DNA of 64,000 bases from Metallosphaera tengchongensis (GTDB lineage Archaea; Thermoproteota; Thermoprotei_A; Sulfolobales; Sulfolobaceae), in assembly GCF_013343295.1 (NCBI RefSeq), contig NZ_CP049074.1, positions 1,903,501 to 1,967,500 of the forward strand, written 5' to 3'. The translations under genes were made by a program, and so were the position numbers. Below the pieces are notes generated by a model, which ran no database searches, had not been told where the DNA came from, and saw nothing but the letters and a program-made list of their open reading frames with translations. The number at the start of each line of letters is the position of its first letter. The first letter of the stretch is position 1. Below are positions 50,281 to 58,553 of the stretch, one piece after another.

Positions 50281-51135
50281 ATGATTTATATACCTCTCTT
50301 AACAATTCATCTTAGCTTGGAGCAAATCCCATTTAAGCAAATCCATCGGGTTAAGTTAACTATAAAAACGAGTTTGAATTATGAAGAAATAAGTACGTCT
50401 AAAGCAATAATAGAGCCGTTGATCCTAGTAAGTCGAGATAATTATGTAACTGAACTTTACGAATACTTTCAGTCCGCCACTCTACGAGATGAGTTTTCTA
50501 AACATTATAGAATTGTTCTTAGGGAGATTGGAAGCGATGGTAAATTAATTATTTCTATACCTGGAAGTTCTATTAAAGGTCTATTTAGGTTCGCGTTGGA
50601 TAAAATGCACTATCTGCCGAATAGAACGAAAATGGAAAATATTACTAAGAATGATAAAAATTCATCGCTACCTTGTATAGAGTATTTTAAAAAAATATGC
50701 AAGGATAACGGAGAGTGCAGGAAAATCTCGTGCTTCAAATCAAATGAAATTCTAGATAGACTTCCTGCACGAAGCCAAGATTTATGCTTGGCATGTAGGT
50801 TATTTGGCACCACTGGGCTGAAATCTGTTTTAAGTTTTAAGGATGCTCATAGCGATTCATCTGGAGTACACTGTAGAGAAAGAGAAATAAAGTATATTCC
50901 GGGAAATATTACTTTTAGAGGTGATATAATAATAAGTTATACTCCGGTCCAAGCAATGTTGATAAGAAATCTGTTAAAAGAAATGGAGATTAATGATGAT
51001 GTTTATACTTTTGTAAAGAATTTATTAGATTGTCTGTCCAGTTATATAAGTAAATATATGGCTCTAGGACAGAAAAAGAATAAAGGTTACGGTAAAATTG
51101 AGGTGGAAATTTCTGAACAAAGAAACAATGTATAG
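50281..51135 (+). CDS. Cas7-like RAMP protein, type III
   Basis: About 284 residues. RAMP features: the first strand HRVKLTIKTSLNY, the loop ISIPGSSIKGLFRFALDK (about 92-108), a Cys pair in LCLACRLFGTTG and a C-terminal glycine-rich segment (GQKKNKGYGKIEVEI). This is the Csm3/Csm5/Cmr-type Cas7 pattern. In the other two Cas7-like proteins here an Asp stands where Cas7 cleaves target RNA; this one has Glu in AIIEPLILV. The start could be ATG 50281 or TTG 50317, the latter 26 bp from a TATA box. It stands 437 bp before the rest of the operon, so it has its own promoter. Confidence 0.7.
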   Translation: MIYIPLLTIHLSLEQIPFKQIHRVKLTIKTSLNYEEISTSKAIIEPLILVSRDNYVTELYEYFQSATLRDEFSKHYRIVLREIGSDGKLIISIPGSSIKGLFRFALDKMHYLPNRTKMENITKNDKNSSLPCIEYFKKICKDNGECRKISCFKSNEILDRLPARSQDLCLACRLFGTTGLKSVLSFKDAHSDSSGVHCREREIKYIPGNITFRGDIIISYTPVQAMLIRNLLKEMEINDDVYTFVKNLLDCLSSYISKYMALGQKKNKGYGKIEVEISEQRNNV

Positions 51136-51571
51136 CTTTGTTTTTTATCAATTCTAACAGAAAACCGGATCCTTATGAAGGATCCCTATGAAGATCTAGA
51201 CTTTATTAAACAGTAAGAGCGATCACAGTGATTTAACACCTGCTATTGTTCCCAGGATCGAGACAATTTTGCGTTATAAATTTATTCGTCATTAATATAC
51301 TTCAATTCGCGGTACATGATCCCCAGGAGATTCTATACGAAAATATAACGAAGAATGGGAAAGCATGAATAAGGGATTAGAAAGTGTTATAAATATCCAT
51401 ACATGTATAAAATTAGACGTGATATAGAGACGAATGTTTATGTAACGATAGATTAAGGTGATACACGAGCGTTTTTAGTCCATGGCCTATGAGGACCAAT
51501 AAGATATTTTTTATAAGTTGTATACTAAGTGTAAATTAAAGCTTATATATTACTAAAGCTAGATTAAGTAT
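51136..51571. other. AT-rich gap inside the type III island
   Basis: 436 bases of AT-rich sequence with no gene. A short tandem-like GGATCCTTATGAAGGATCCCTATGAAG region sits near 51167-51193 and could form a hairpin. CTTATATATTAC (about 51542-51553) is a TATA box 26 bp before the next ATG. Confidence 0.4.
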
Positions 51572-52249
51572 ATGAGTGCTCCAAATTCTAACGAAATGTA
51601 TATTTTTCTACCGATTTTAGATAAATATTCTATTAAAATAGATACGGAGAATAATATAAATAAAATAGTCTATGTTGACTCACGAGATAATAGAAATAAA
51701 TATGATTACCTGAACCTAAATAACCGAGAACTGTTAGAGCGTAATGATGATATATCTACTCAAATTGAACTAAAAACAAATGGAAGAAACATATCGGTAA
51801 ACAAAATATATAATATCTATACACTATTTTCAGTAGCTGTCGATATTAATCAGAATAATATAATATTAGCACAAACTTTTGATCCTTGTCATTTTGTGAG
51901 AGGTATAGTAGTGAGGGTGCAAAAACTGCAACAACAGAGTCAAGGAACGAGTGAACGCCAGCCTAGTATCTATGAAATACCTATAGGTGCCTTCTATGTT
52001 ATTAACAAGGACTTTTACAGAGTTCAGAACGACGTGAGAGTTTCTGTACCTCTCTATATAGGCACTAAACCTTCAAACAAAGCAATACTACACTCGCTTG
52101 ACGAAGATATGCTAAACAAAGTGTTTGACCAAGGTACTCTGCTTAACAAGCTCCAAAGCCTTGGATATATAAAACCAAGGGAACAAAGAGACTTGCAGAG
52201 AGTTACTTTAGGTTACAATAAACAATCCTTCAGGTATTTTAAGGTTTAG
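51572..52249 (+). CDS. Unknown protein, first gene of the main type III operon
   Basis: A 225-residue protein rich in Asn, Ile and Lys. The N-terminal half is beta-strand-like (MYIFLPILDKYSIKIDTENN). A Gln/Ser-rich linker (KLQQQSQGTSERQPS) precedes a C-terminal part (EIPIGAFYVINKDFYRVQND) ending in an Arg/Tyr-rich tail. I see no RAMP glycine loop, HEPN or CARF motif. ATG is set by the TATA box 26 bp upstream, and it ends 6 bp before the Csx10-like gene, so it is co-transcribed with the effector genes. It may be a divergent structural subunit. Confidence 0.6.
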   Translation: MSAPNSNEMYIFLPILDKYSIKIDTENNINKIVYVDSRDNRNKYDYLNLNNRELLERNDDISTQIELKTNGRNISVNKIYNIYTLFSVAVDINQNNIILAQTFDPCHFVRGIVVRVQKLQQQSQGTSERQPSIYEIPIGAFYVINKDFYRVQNDVRVSVPLYIGTKPSNKAILHSLDEDMLNKVFDQGTLLNKLQSLGYIKPREQRDLQRVTLGYNKQSFRYFKV

Positions 52250-52255
52250 TAATAG

Positions 52256-53254
52256 GTGGAAAATTTGTACTCATTTTTGCTCAGGGACGTTACATTAAAT
52301 TCAATGGTCTCTTCACGGTACTCTATAACCAATTATTATAAGGCGTTAGACTATTTTCCCTCCACCACGATCTATGGCCTAACGGTCCGTTCAACCACAT
52401 ATCCACCTTCAAATTCTATTGATGATGTGATAGACGCTGTTAGGGACAAGATTGAGGAAAAAGGAGAGAAATTTCGAGCACTTCCTGCGGTCCCAGCTAT
52501 AGTATCGGACTCTAATAATTACTTAGATTTAGCAGTAGTTAAAGGTCCTAGATTGCAGGGGAGGACTTATCATAAGAACTACTATAGGCTGATAGATGTG
52601 ATAAACAACACTTATACACCAATTAACTATGCCCCTACTATTATGGAATATAGCAGGGTTGGCATAGCGATGGATAGGGTTAGAGGAGGTTCACAAAAAG
52701 GCTTTTTATATATTATGAATGAAAAAAAGCTGTCTGGCAACCTGATCTTTGGGGTTGAGGGGATTACATTAGGAGAGGCTGAGCAAGTACTTAATGGGAT
52801 TAAGACATTTGGTCTAGGGAGGAAAAAACACTTAAGGTTTAACGTTAATAGCGCCTATCTTATACCTTCGAGGTTTGACCTCCCAGATGAAACGGTAAAT
52901 AGGTTTGGAATCTTTGCTATATCGAATCTTCATTACGGCATAATAAAGGGAATAATGAGCAGGTTTAACTGTAGGTTAACTTATGCGTATATGGAGCCCA
53001 TATATCCTTATATTTATTTAGAGATAATAAATCATTTCGTGAGGGTAAAGGTTAATGGTGTTGAAGGCCCTTTCTTTTCTAAAGGTTCGATTTTAATTCT
53101 CGAATGTAAGGACAAGGTAAGTTTAAAAGAAATATATGACTATAAAGGGGAGGTTGAATGTTTAATTACCCCCGCGATTAAAGAGAAGGAGGTGAAAGAG
53201 ATCTGTGAGCATAAGTTCAGATCTTCAGTCTCATACGTACCGATTAAGGCTTAA
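52256..53254 (+). CDS. Cas5/Csx10-like RAMP protein, type III
   Basis: A 332-residue protein starting at GTG. Motifs: LRDVTLNSMVSSRYSITNYY at the start, STTIYGLTVR (about 36-45), EYSRVGIAMDRVRGGSQKGF (131-150), and the glycine-rich KTFGLGRKKHLRF (183-195), the pattern of Csx10-type Cas5 in subtype III-D. Cas5 binds the crRNA 5' handle and Cas10. It follows the 225-residue gene by 6 bp and overlaps the next RAMP by 50 bp. Sequence is very diverged, so subtype is inference. Confidence 0.62.
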   Translation: MENLYSFLLRDVTLNSMVSSRYSITNYYKALDYFPSTTIYGLTVRSTTYPPSNSIDDVIDAVRDKIEEKGEKFRALPAVPAIVSDSNNYLDLAVVKGPRLQGRTYHKNYYRLIDVINNTYTPINYAPTIMEYSRVGIAMDRVRGGSQKGFLYIMNEKKLSGNLIFGVEGITLGEAEQVLNGIKTFGLGRKKHLRFNVNSAYLIPSRFDLPDETVNRFGIFAISNLHYGIIKGIMSRFNCRLTYAYMEPIYPYIYLEIINHFVRVKVNGVEGPFFSKGSILILECKDKVSLKEIYDYKGEVECLITPAIKEKEVKEICEHKFRSSVSYVPIKA

Positions 53255-54323
53255 AACTAGGACCCACGTTGGCGGCGGTCCACAAGCAAGGCCTTCAATT
53301 ATAGACCTCAAAGTGTGGAGGGCGAGGACTGGTAACGGTGAGGACAAGTTGGCTATCCCTTCTTCGACCATAAAAGGTGTTATGAGGACTAGGTTCGAAA
53401 ACGAGGTAAGGAGAAAGACATTTGAAGCAATTAAGAAGTCCTATGGTTCACTTGAAGACTTTTTATATTGCTTTTTAAAACAATTCACGGCTAACGTTAT
53501 GAACTATTCTATAGACTCCTTGAAAGAGGATCTAAAGAAGGTTATACCAAAGAACAATAGACTGTATTCCGGTTATTATGGCTTGGGTACAGAGCTACCG
53601 TCATTTTTAGATCTGCATGATGAAGAACTTTCAGCTCTAGTCTCAGTCTCAGTGTATGATTTCTTCCCCATCATTTGTGACCCGACTAGCCAGCTGAGTT
53701 GTTTGAGTGATAAAGATCTCTTAGGTATATCTGAAAACGAGATGACGATGTTTACACTGTTGCTACAGATAGCCTTAGCAAAGAAGTTGCCGTTTTCGTC
53801 AGAGACTTGCACTTCTTGCGAAATATTCGGAGCCAACGGGTTAATATCTGCTATAAAGGTCTCAGACTTTATAGCCATAACTAATATACCCGTTATTCCG
53901 GTCCAGGCTAGAATAAGCGTGGATAGACTTATGAGGGCTGTATCACAAGCGAAGCTGTTTTCTGCCGAGTACATACCCGAGGATATAGAGTTTAAGGGTA
54001 GAATCGAATTAATGAGAAGAGTTCCATATTTAAGTCAGCTGGACTCTATTTTAGACAATTTAGCTAATCTAATACAGAGAGTGGGGAGGTGGGAGTCATT
54101 GGGTTTTGGAGAGGTTGAGGTTTTAGATGTCATGAACAGAGATGATCGTTTTATAATACATGTAATTAGGTCTTACATAGACTACTATAAGCAAAATTTT
54201 GAGAATTCGGTGAAAAAGGTAAATTTTATTCTCGAAGGTGAAAATAGGGACAAAATAATAAATGCTATGAATTTAGGAAAGAGCATAATTGAAAAAATAG
54301 AGGAGGGGTTAGGGAGGTCATGA
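53205..54323 (+). CDS. Cas7-like RAMP protein, type III
   Basis: A 372-residue RAMP starting at GTG and overlapping the previous gene by 50 bp. First strand RLRLKTRTHVGGG, then IIDLKVWRA with Asp34 at the usual RNA-cleaving position of Csm3/Cmr4-type Cas7. The loop IPSSTIKGVMRTRFE (about 51-65) and Cys pair CTSCEIFGANG are typical of type III Cas7 proteins, as is the C-terminal RWESLGFGEVEVLD. The extra length over a plain Csm3 (about 220 residues) is an insert plus a C-terminal helical tail. A 4-bp ATGA overlap leads to the next gene. Confidence 0.7.
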   Translation: MSISSDLQSHTYRLRLKTRTHVGGGPQARPSIIDLKVWRARTGNGEDKLAIPSSTIKGVMRTRFENEVRRKTFEAIKKSYGSLEDFLYCFLKQFTANVMNYSIDSLKEDLKKVIPKNNRLYSGYYGLGTELPSFLDLHDEELSALVSVSVYDFFPIICDPTSQLSCLSDKDLLGISENEMTMFTLLLQIALAKKLPFSSETCTSCEIFGANGLISAIKVSDFIAITNIPVIPVQARISVDRLMRAVSQAKLFSAEYIPEDIEFKGRIELMRRVPYLSQLDSILDNLANLIQRVGRWESLGFGEVEVLDVMNRDDRFIIHVIRSYIDYYKQNFENSVKKVNFILEGENRDKIINAMNLGKSIIEKIEEGLGRS

Positions 54324-54502
54324 ACAAATTCTATAGCAATGGACTTTTGAGGAGGATTAAGAAATTTAAAGACGAGGAGAGGGAAAGGATCGTTCTTTCA
54401 GAAGTACTAGGTTACAATATTTTGTCCTTAGAGGACATCCCTATTAGGGAAGACGAAACGGTGATAAAAGTACTCTTATATCTCTCAAAATGGGTGGATT
54501 AG
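54320..54502 (+). CDS. Small helical protein in the type III operon
   Basis: A 60-residue protein, translated by ATGA overlap with the RAMP before and ending one base before the RAMP after, so it is certainly part of the operon. It is charged and helical (LLRRIKKFKDEERERIVLSE, later IPIREDETVIKVLLYLSKWV). It is too short for a normal Csm2/Cmr5 small subunit (about 110-150 residues). It may be a reduced small subunit or a regulator. No family was recognised. Confidence 0.65.
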   Translation: MNKFYSNGLLRRIKKFKDEERERIVLSEVLGYNILSLEDIPIREDETVIKVLLYLSKWVD

Positions 54503-55552
54503 ATGAAGTTAGACATAATAACTCCATATGATAGTGAGGTCAAGGTCTATAAGATAAAGTTTAAAAACTTGACAAACCTCTCAGTAGGAGGCGGGACTAT
54601 TGAGTCAGCAATGTCACCTATCGATCTTCCTATAGCTAAAAGAGAGGCAGTCATTTCTCATACTGGCAATATCCTCTTACTACCTTATATACCCTCTTCG
54701 ACTCTAAAAGGTGTCTTAAGGTCTAAGTATGAAGAGTATAATTTTGAACAGGGTGGAAATTCTTTAATCTCATTCAGGGAACTTCTTAGAATATTAAAGG
54801 ACGTTACGGATCTGAAGTTCAATGATAAGTTAGAAATAAAGGAAAAAATAATCGATCCATTACTTCAAGACTTTCTGGAGTCTAGCTTATATGACGTTAA
54901 TATAGAGAGTCTAGAAGTTACGGGTAGGGATGGGATTTCTGGGCTCATTGACTCTGTGTTAGACGGGGTGAGGATGCCAACTAACTGGTCTTCATGTATA
55001 AGTTACGTTGATGGACTTAAATGCGAATTCCCGATGCCCAGGTATAAGCTGAGTATATTAAAGTCTCTAGCAGTCGAAAAATATCCTTGTAAAGTGTGTA
55101 AATATTTCGGTGCGAGCGGTTATGAAGGAAGGATAATTGTATTTGACGCCTTGCCTGTATCTAAGTATTTAATAAATTCGTCAACACACAATGCTATAAA
55201 TAGGTTTACTGGAGCTGCAGCAAATAAAAAACTCTATGACATAGAACATTTGGAACCTGGAACCACTTTCTTAACCTTTATAGTGGTGGAGACGAAAAAT
55301 AAAGACGATGAGTTTATAGATTGGTTATCAAATAAATTGAAAAATAGTTACTTGATCATGGGGAAGAGAAGTACTATAGGTTACGGTGAGGTAACGATAG
55401 AGAGCGTCGAAGAAGTAAATGAGGAGGTGAACGCTGAGCAAGAACTAGAAAATAGCGCCCTGTTAACAAACCTACACAACGACCTAGTAGAAGCTGTGAA
55501 CAAGTTCCTCAGAGGTAGATCAAATGGTCAAGGTAGCGATAGGGCTCAATAG
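54503..55552 (+). CDS. Cas7-like RAMP protein, type III
   Basis: A 349-residue RAMP. First strand YKIKFKNLTNLSVGGG followed by MSPIDLPIAKR, with Asp41 where Csm3/Cmr4 have the RNA-cleaving Asp. The loop IPSSTLKGVLRSKYE, a Cys pair CKVCKYFGASG, and FTGAAANKKLYDIEHLEPGT then RSTIGYGEVTIES near the end all fit Csm3/Csm5. It has an acidic tail. It follows the 60-residue gene directly and overlaps the Cas10 start by 29 bp. It is the third Cas7-like gene of the island. Confidence 0.72.
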   Translation: MKLDIITPYDSEVKVYKIKFKNLTNLSVGGGTIESAMSPIDLPIAKREAVISHTGNILLLPYIPSSTLKGVLRSKYEEYNFEQGGNSLISFRELLRILKDVTDLKFNDKLEIKEKIIDPLLQDFLESSLYDVNIESLEVTGRDGISGLIDSVLDGVRMPTNWSSCISYVDGLKCEFPMPRYKLSILKSLAVEKYPCKVCKYFGASGYEGRIIVFDALPVSKYLINSSTHNAINRFTGAAANKKLYDIEHLEPGTTFLTFIVVETKNKDDEFIDWLSNKLKNSYLIMGKRSTIGYGEVTIESVEEVNEEVNAEQELENSALLTNLHNDLVEAVNKFLRGRSNGQGSDRAQ

Positions 55553-57266
55553 ACCTCACTTATTTATAGATTCGTCTATAAGGCTTCATGACCTTAGGGG
55601 AAGAAATTACATTCTAAATCACGCTCAGAGGTTGTTTCAGTTTTTAATAAAGAGTTATGCATTAGAACATGACTTAGGGGCTAAGATACTGAGGGTTGGA
55701 GGGGGAAGGAGTGAAGTTGAGATCTCACAAGTAGATACGGAACTATTTGAAGAACTTTTCTCTCTATCTAATAACTTAAATCAAATTCTCTTTCCGTCAT
55801 ATGTTGATATAGACGTTGGTAGTTCCACTCTAATAAAGGGGATCCCTAGTGTTTCCGCCAGCGCAGGGAAGGTTTGCGATATATGTAAGGCAAGGGATGA
55901 TTACGACGTTTCAGGTAATGAGTTTTTATCTCAGATAAAGAGAGACGACCCGTTATGTGAAATCGATTTGATGCTGAGGGGAGTCGGAAGAGTTTTAAAT
56001 AGCTCTGCAACTATGTCAATTTGGACCTTCCGTGAGAAGAATTGTAAGCCTTGTATTGATAACCAAAGTACGATGTTCGAGATAGACGATTTAAAGGTCT
56101 ATTTAACTAGACGTGCGGAAAATCATGGAGATATAGCTGTAATCAATTATAAATCGATAACTAATTATTTAATAGGATATACAGTAACTAAGGCTAAAGA
56201 GCTCGTTAATCTAGTGCCAAAAGATGTAAATAGGGATAACGTAAGTGAGGTAATCAAGATAGTAAAGGCAAAAATTAGAGATCTCATAGGCAGTAATACA
56301 GCAGATCAGCTGTTTGATGCTTCTGAAGTACTGTATGGAGTTGACTTTGACTTCAATCCTTACGTTACGTATATAGACCCTTTGTGGGTAACGATAAATT
56401 TGAGAGGTAGGCGTTCTGAAGTTGGTCTTGACAGTATTGTCGAAAGTGGGAATTACGCTTACATAATCAGAGGTGATGGAGACCATTTTGGAGCATTTGT
56501 GGATTTAAATAAGTTTAAGGAGGCCTCTAAAGAAATAGGATTGCAAATCAATAATAGCAGCGAAGAGTGGACTATGGCTATTGAAGAAGAGCTCTACAAG
56601 TTTAAGACATTTTTGCCATTGTTTCTAGGTTCGCAATACGACGCGATTACGGTTTATTTAGGCGGCGATGAAAATTACATAATACTATCGAGCAGTGATC
56701 CAGTAGACTTATTAGAGATTGTATCAAGAATAAGGCAAGAAATACTAGACATAGGAGTTGGTGTCATTAAAAAATTAACAAATTACGATAACGTGGAAAG
56801 GATAAGGAAGTTCTTATTAGAGAGAAAAATTATGACCTTCTCTTCATCAGCTATAATAACTAAGGGGGACTTTCCAATATACCACATTAATGAAGTGCTT
56901 AATAGGTATATGGAATATGTTAAGGAGGAAGCGATTCCTTCAGAAAGGGACTCTCTTGCAGTCCTGTTTTTAACTAACCCTTCAATTAGGTATGAGGACA
57001 AGATATTAGTACTGAAGATGAGTTACGAAGGTAATGATATTCTGAGCGTAATACCACAGGTCGTGGGCAGGTACGGTTATAGCAACTTGAATACAGTATT
57101 ACAAAACCTTTACGTGTGGTCGAGTGAGATAGGACAAGAGAAGACCGAGGAACTACTTTCCCTAGTCATAAATAATATTTTGAAAACGAAAATAAGTGAG
57201 GAATATGAAGGACACCTACTCGGTTTCTTAGACCTGATAGACTCCCTGCACAAGGGAAGTAGGTGA
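55524..57266 (+). CDS. cas10: Cas10 of type III, HD domain absent, GGDE active site
   Basis: A 580-residue large subunit, shorter than most Cas10 (700-1000). No HD nuclease motif is present at the N-terminus. A zinc site is formed by CDIC (118, 121) and CKPC (174, 177). The first palm carries RGDGDHFGAFVD (316-327), and the second motif is YLGGDENYII (378-387), GGDE instead of GGDD. Asp382 is kept, so cyclic-oligoadenylate synthesis is possible but not assured. Without HD it should not degrade DNA. It overlaps the preceding RAMP by 29 bp and the next gene by 4 bp. AT-rich codon use like its neighbours. Confidence 0.82.
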   Translation: MVKVAIGLNRPHLFIDSSIRLHDLRGRNYILNHAQRLFQFLIKSYALEHDLGAKILRVGGGRSEVEISQVDTELFEELFSLSNNLNQILFPSYVDIDVGSSTLIKGIPSVSASAGKVCDICKARDDYDVSGNEFLSQIKRDDPLCEIDLMLRGVGRVLNSSATMSIWTFREKNCKPCIDNQSTMFEIDDLKVYLTRRAENHGDIAVINYKSITNYLIGYTVTKAKELVNLVPKDVNRDNVSEVIKIVKAKIRDLIGSNTADQLFDASEVLYGVDFDFNPYVTYIDPLWVTINLRGRRSEVGLDSIVESGNYAYIIRGDGDHFGAFVDLNKFKEASKEIGLQINNSSEEWTMAIEEELYKFKTFLPLFLGSQYDAITVYLGGDENYIILSSSDPVDLLEIVSRIRQEILDIGVGVIKKLTNYDNVERIRKFLLERKIMTFSSSAIITKGDFPIYHINEVLNRYMEYVKEEAIPSERDSLAVLFLTNPSIRYEDKILVLKMSYEGNDILSVIPQVVGRYGYSNLNTVLQNLYVWSSEIGQEKTEELLSLVINNILKTKISEEYEGHLLGFLDLIDSLHKGSR

Positions 57267-58549
57267 ACTTTATGGTATTGTGCGTAGAGCTAAAGGACAA
57301 AAATGGCTTGAATGAACTCTATAGGGCTTTGACCATAATAAGTAATTATAAAATATATGCCCCAGGTGAAGTAAGCGAGAGCGACAACGTTCGCGTCAAG
57401 TTCTGTCTTGAACCAATGATTATGAAATCACGAGGTTTTACACAAGTATCTTACATCCCCTACTTTTTGCATTATGATGGAACTCGATATATCCCTAAGC
57501 GCAAGCTTAACTTCTTATCTTATACTTTACTTTCTACCAACGGATATCCTGCAGCTTTCCCTCTAGTTTATTATAGTAAGGTTGATATGGACAACATAGT
57601 CCACGAGTCCTTAAAGTTCAAGAGCCAGCTGGTCGGTGAAGGTTATGAGATGAAACTGCAGTCTCCCTACTCTTTTATACCAGCATTCATAGGCATGACT
57701 AGATATGGACTCTTGTTAGATAGAGTAATTTTTCAAACTCAGCTACTTAGGGGGAGGTTAGAAACGACGAGCGATCTTAGATTTATACTTATCACCTATT
57801 TAATATCCATATTACAGTCAGTAGAGTATTTCATTCAGGGTTTCAAACCCATGATGCTCGAGAGGCATGTTGTAATGGGCGAGATATCTGAACAGATAAA
57901 GAAGCTGTTAGAAACTAAGGAGAATAGAGAAACGGAAGTTATAGGCGAGATAGAGAATGTTATAATGGATTTGGTAAACTCATACCAGGAGAGAAGTGTT
58001 GATTTTCAATACGTAAGGAGAATGATAAAGAATTGTTTTCAGAATGAGGATGAGAATAGCTCTGATATAATTCAATCTCTATCAGGGTATGTGTTAAAAA
58101 GCTTAAAATTGAAGAATGTAAAGTATACTAGGGAACTCTTGCTTACCTCAATTAAATTGATTTTAAACGTTCATGACTTCGTAAGGAGGACTGTAAGAAG
58201 AGAAGGCAAGATTAAAGACCTAGATAACGTAATAAATAACTTAGAGAACAGACATTCCCAAGCAGAAAAAAGATTAGTACTATTCGCTTCCGAGTCCTTT
58301 GGTCCTCATATCTTTTTGGGATTAAAATACGTGAACGGAAATAACGACAACCTGTTAAATAGACTAGTGAGCACCATCGAAAAAATTGAAGTGTATTACA
58401 CTTACACTACTTTTCCAAACGTGCTAATGTTTGACAGCGTTATCAATGAAGAAGTTAATGGGATTCGTGACAAATTAGAATACTATAATATTAGCGGAAT
58501 GAATGCGTATTACGTTGATTTCATTACAACTAGACTTACGAGGGAGTAA
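57263..58549 (+). CDS. Unknown 428-residue helical protein of the type III operon
   Basis: Begins by 4-bp overlap with cas10, so it is translated with it. The N-terminal 180 residues are mixed (VRVKFCLEPMIMKSRGFTQV, SYIPYFLHYDGTRYIPKRKL). The rest is long helices (RHVVMGEISEQIKKLLETKE; NVHDFVRRTVRREGKIKDLD). RxxxxH or HEPN-like catalytic residues are not clear, and there is no RAMP loop. It may be a divergent small- or large-subunit partner, or an accessory effector. No named family can be assigned from sequence alone. Confidence 0.65.
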   Translation: MNFMVLCVELKDKNGLNELYRALTIISNYKIYAPGEVSESDNVRVKFCLEPMIMKSRGFTQVSYIPYFLHYDGTRYIPKRKLNFLSYTLLSTNGYPAAFPLVYYSKVDMDNIVHESLKFKSQLVGEGYEMKLQSPYSFIPAFIGMTRYGLLLDRVIFQTQLLRGRLETTSDLRFILITYLISILQSVEYFIQGFKPMMLERHVVMGEISEQIKKLLETKENRETEVIGEIENVIMDLVNSYQERSVDFQYVRRMIKNCFQNEDENSSDIIQSLSGYVLKSLKLKNVKYTRELLLTSIKLILNVHDFVRRTVRREGKIKDLDNVINNLENRHSQAEKRLVLFASESFGPHIFLGLKYVNGNNDNLLNRLVSTIEKIEVYYTYTTFPNVLMFDSVINEEVNGIRDKLEYYNISGMNAYYVDFITTRLTRE

Positions 58550-58553
58550 TGAC

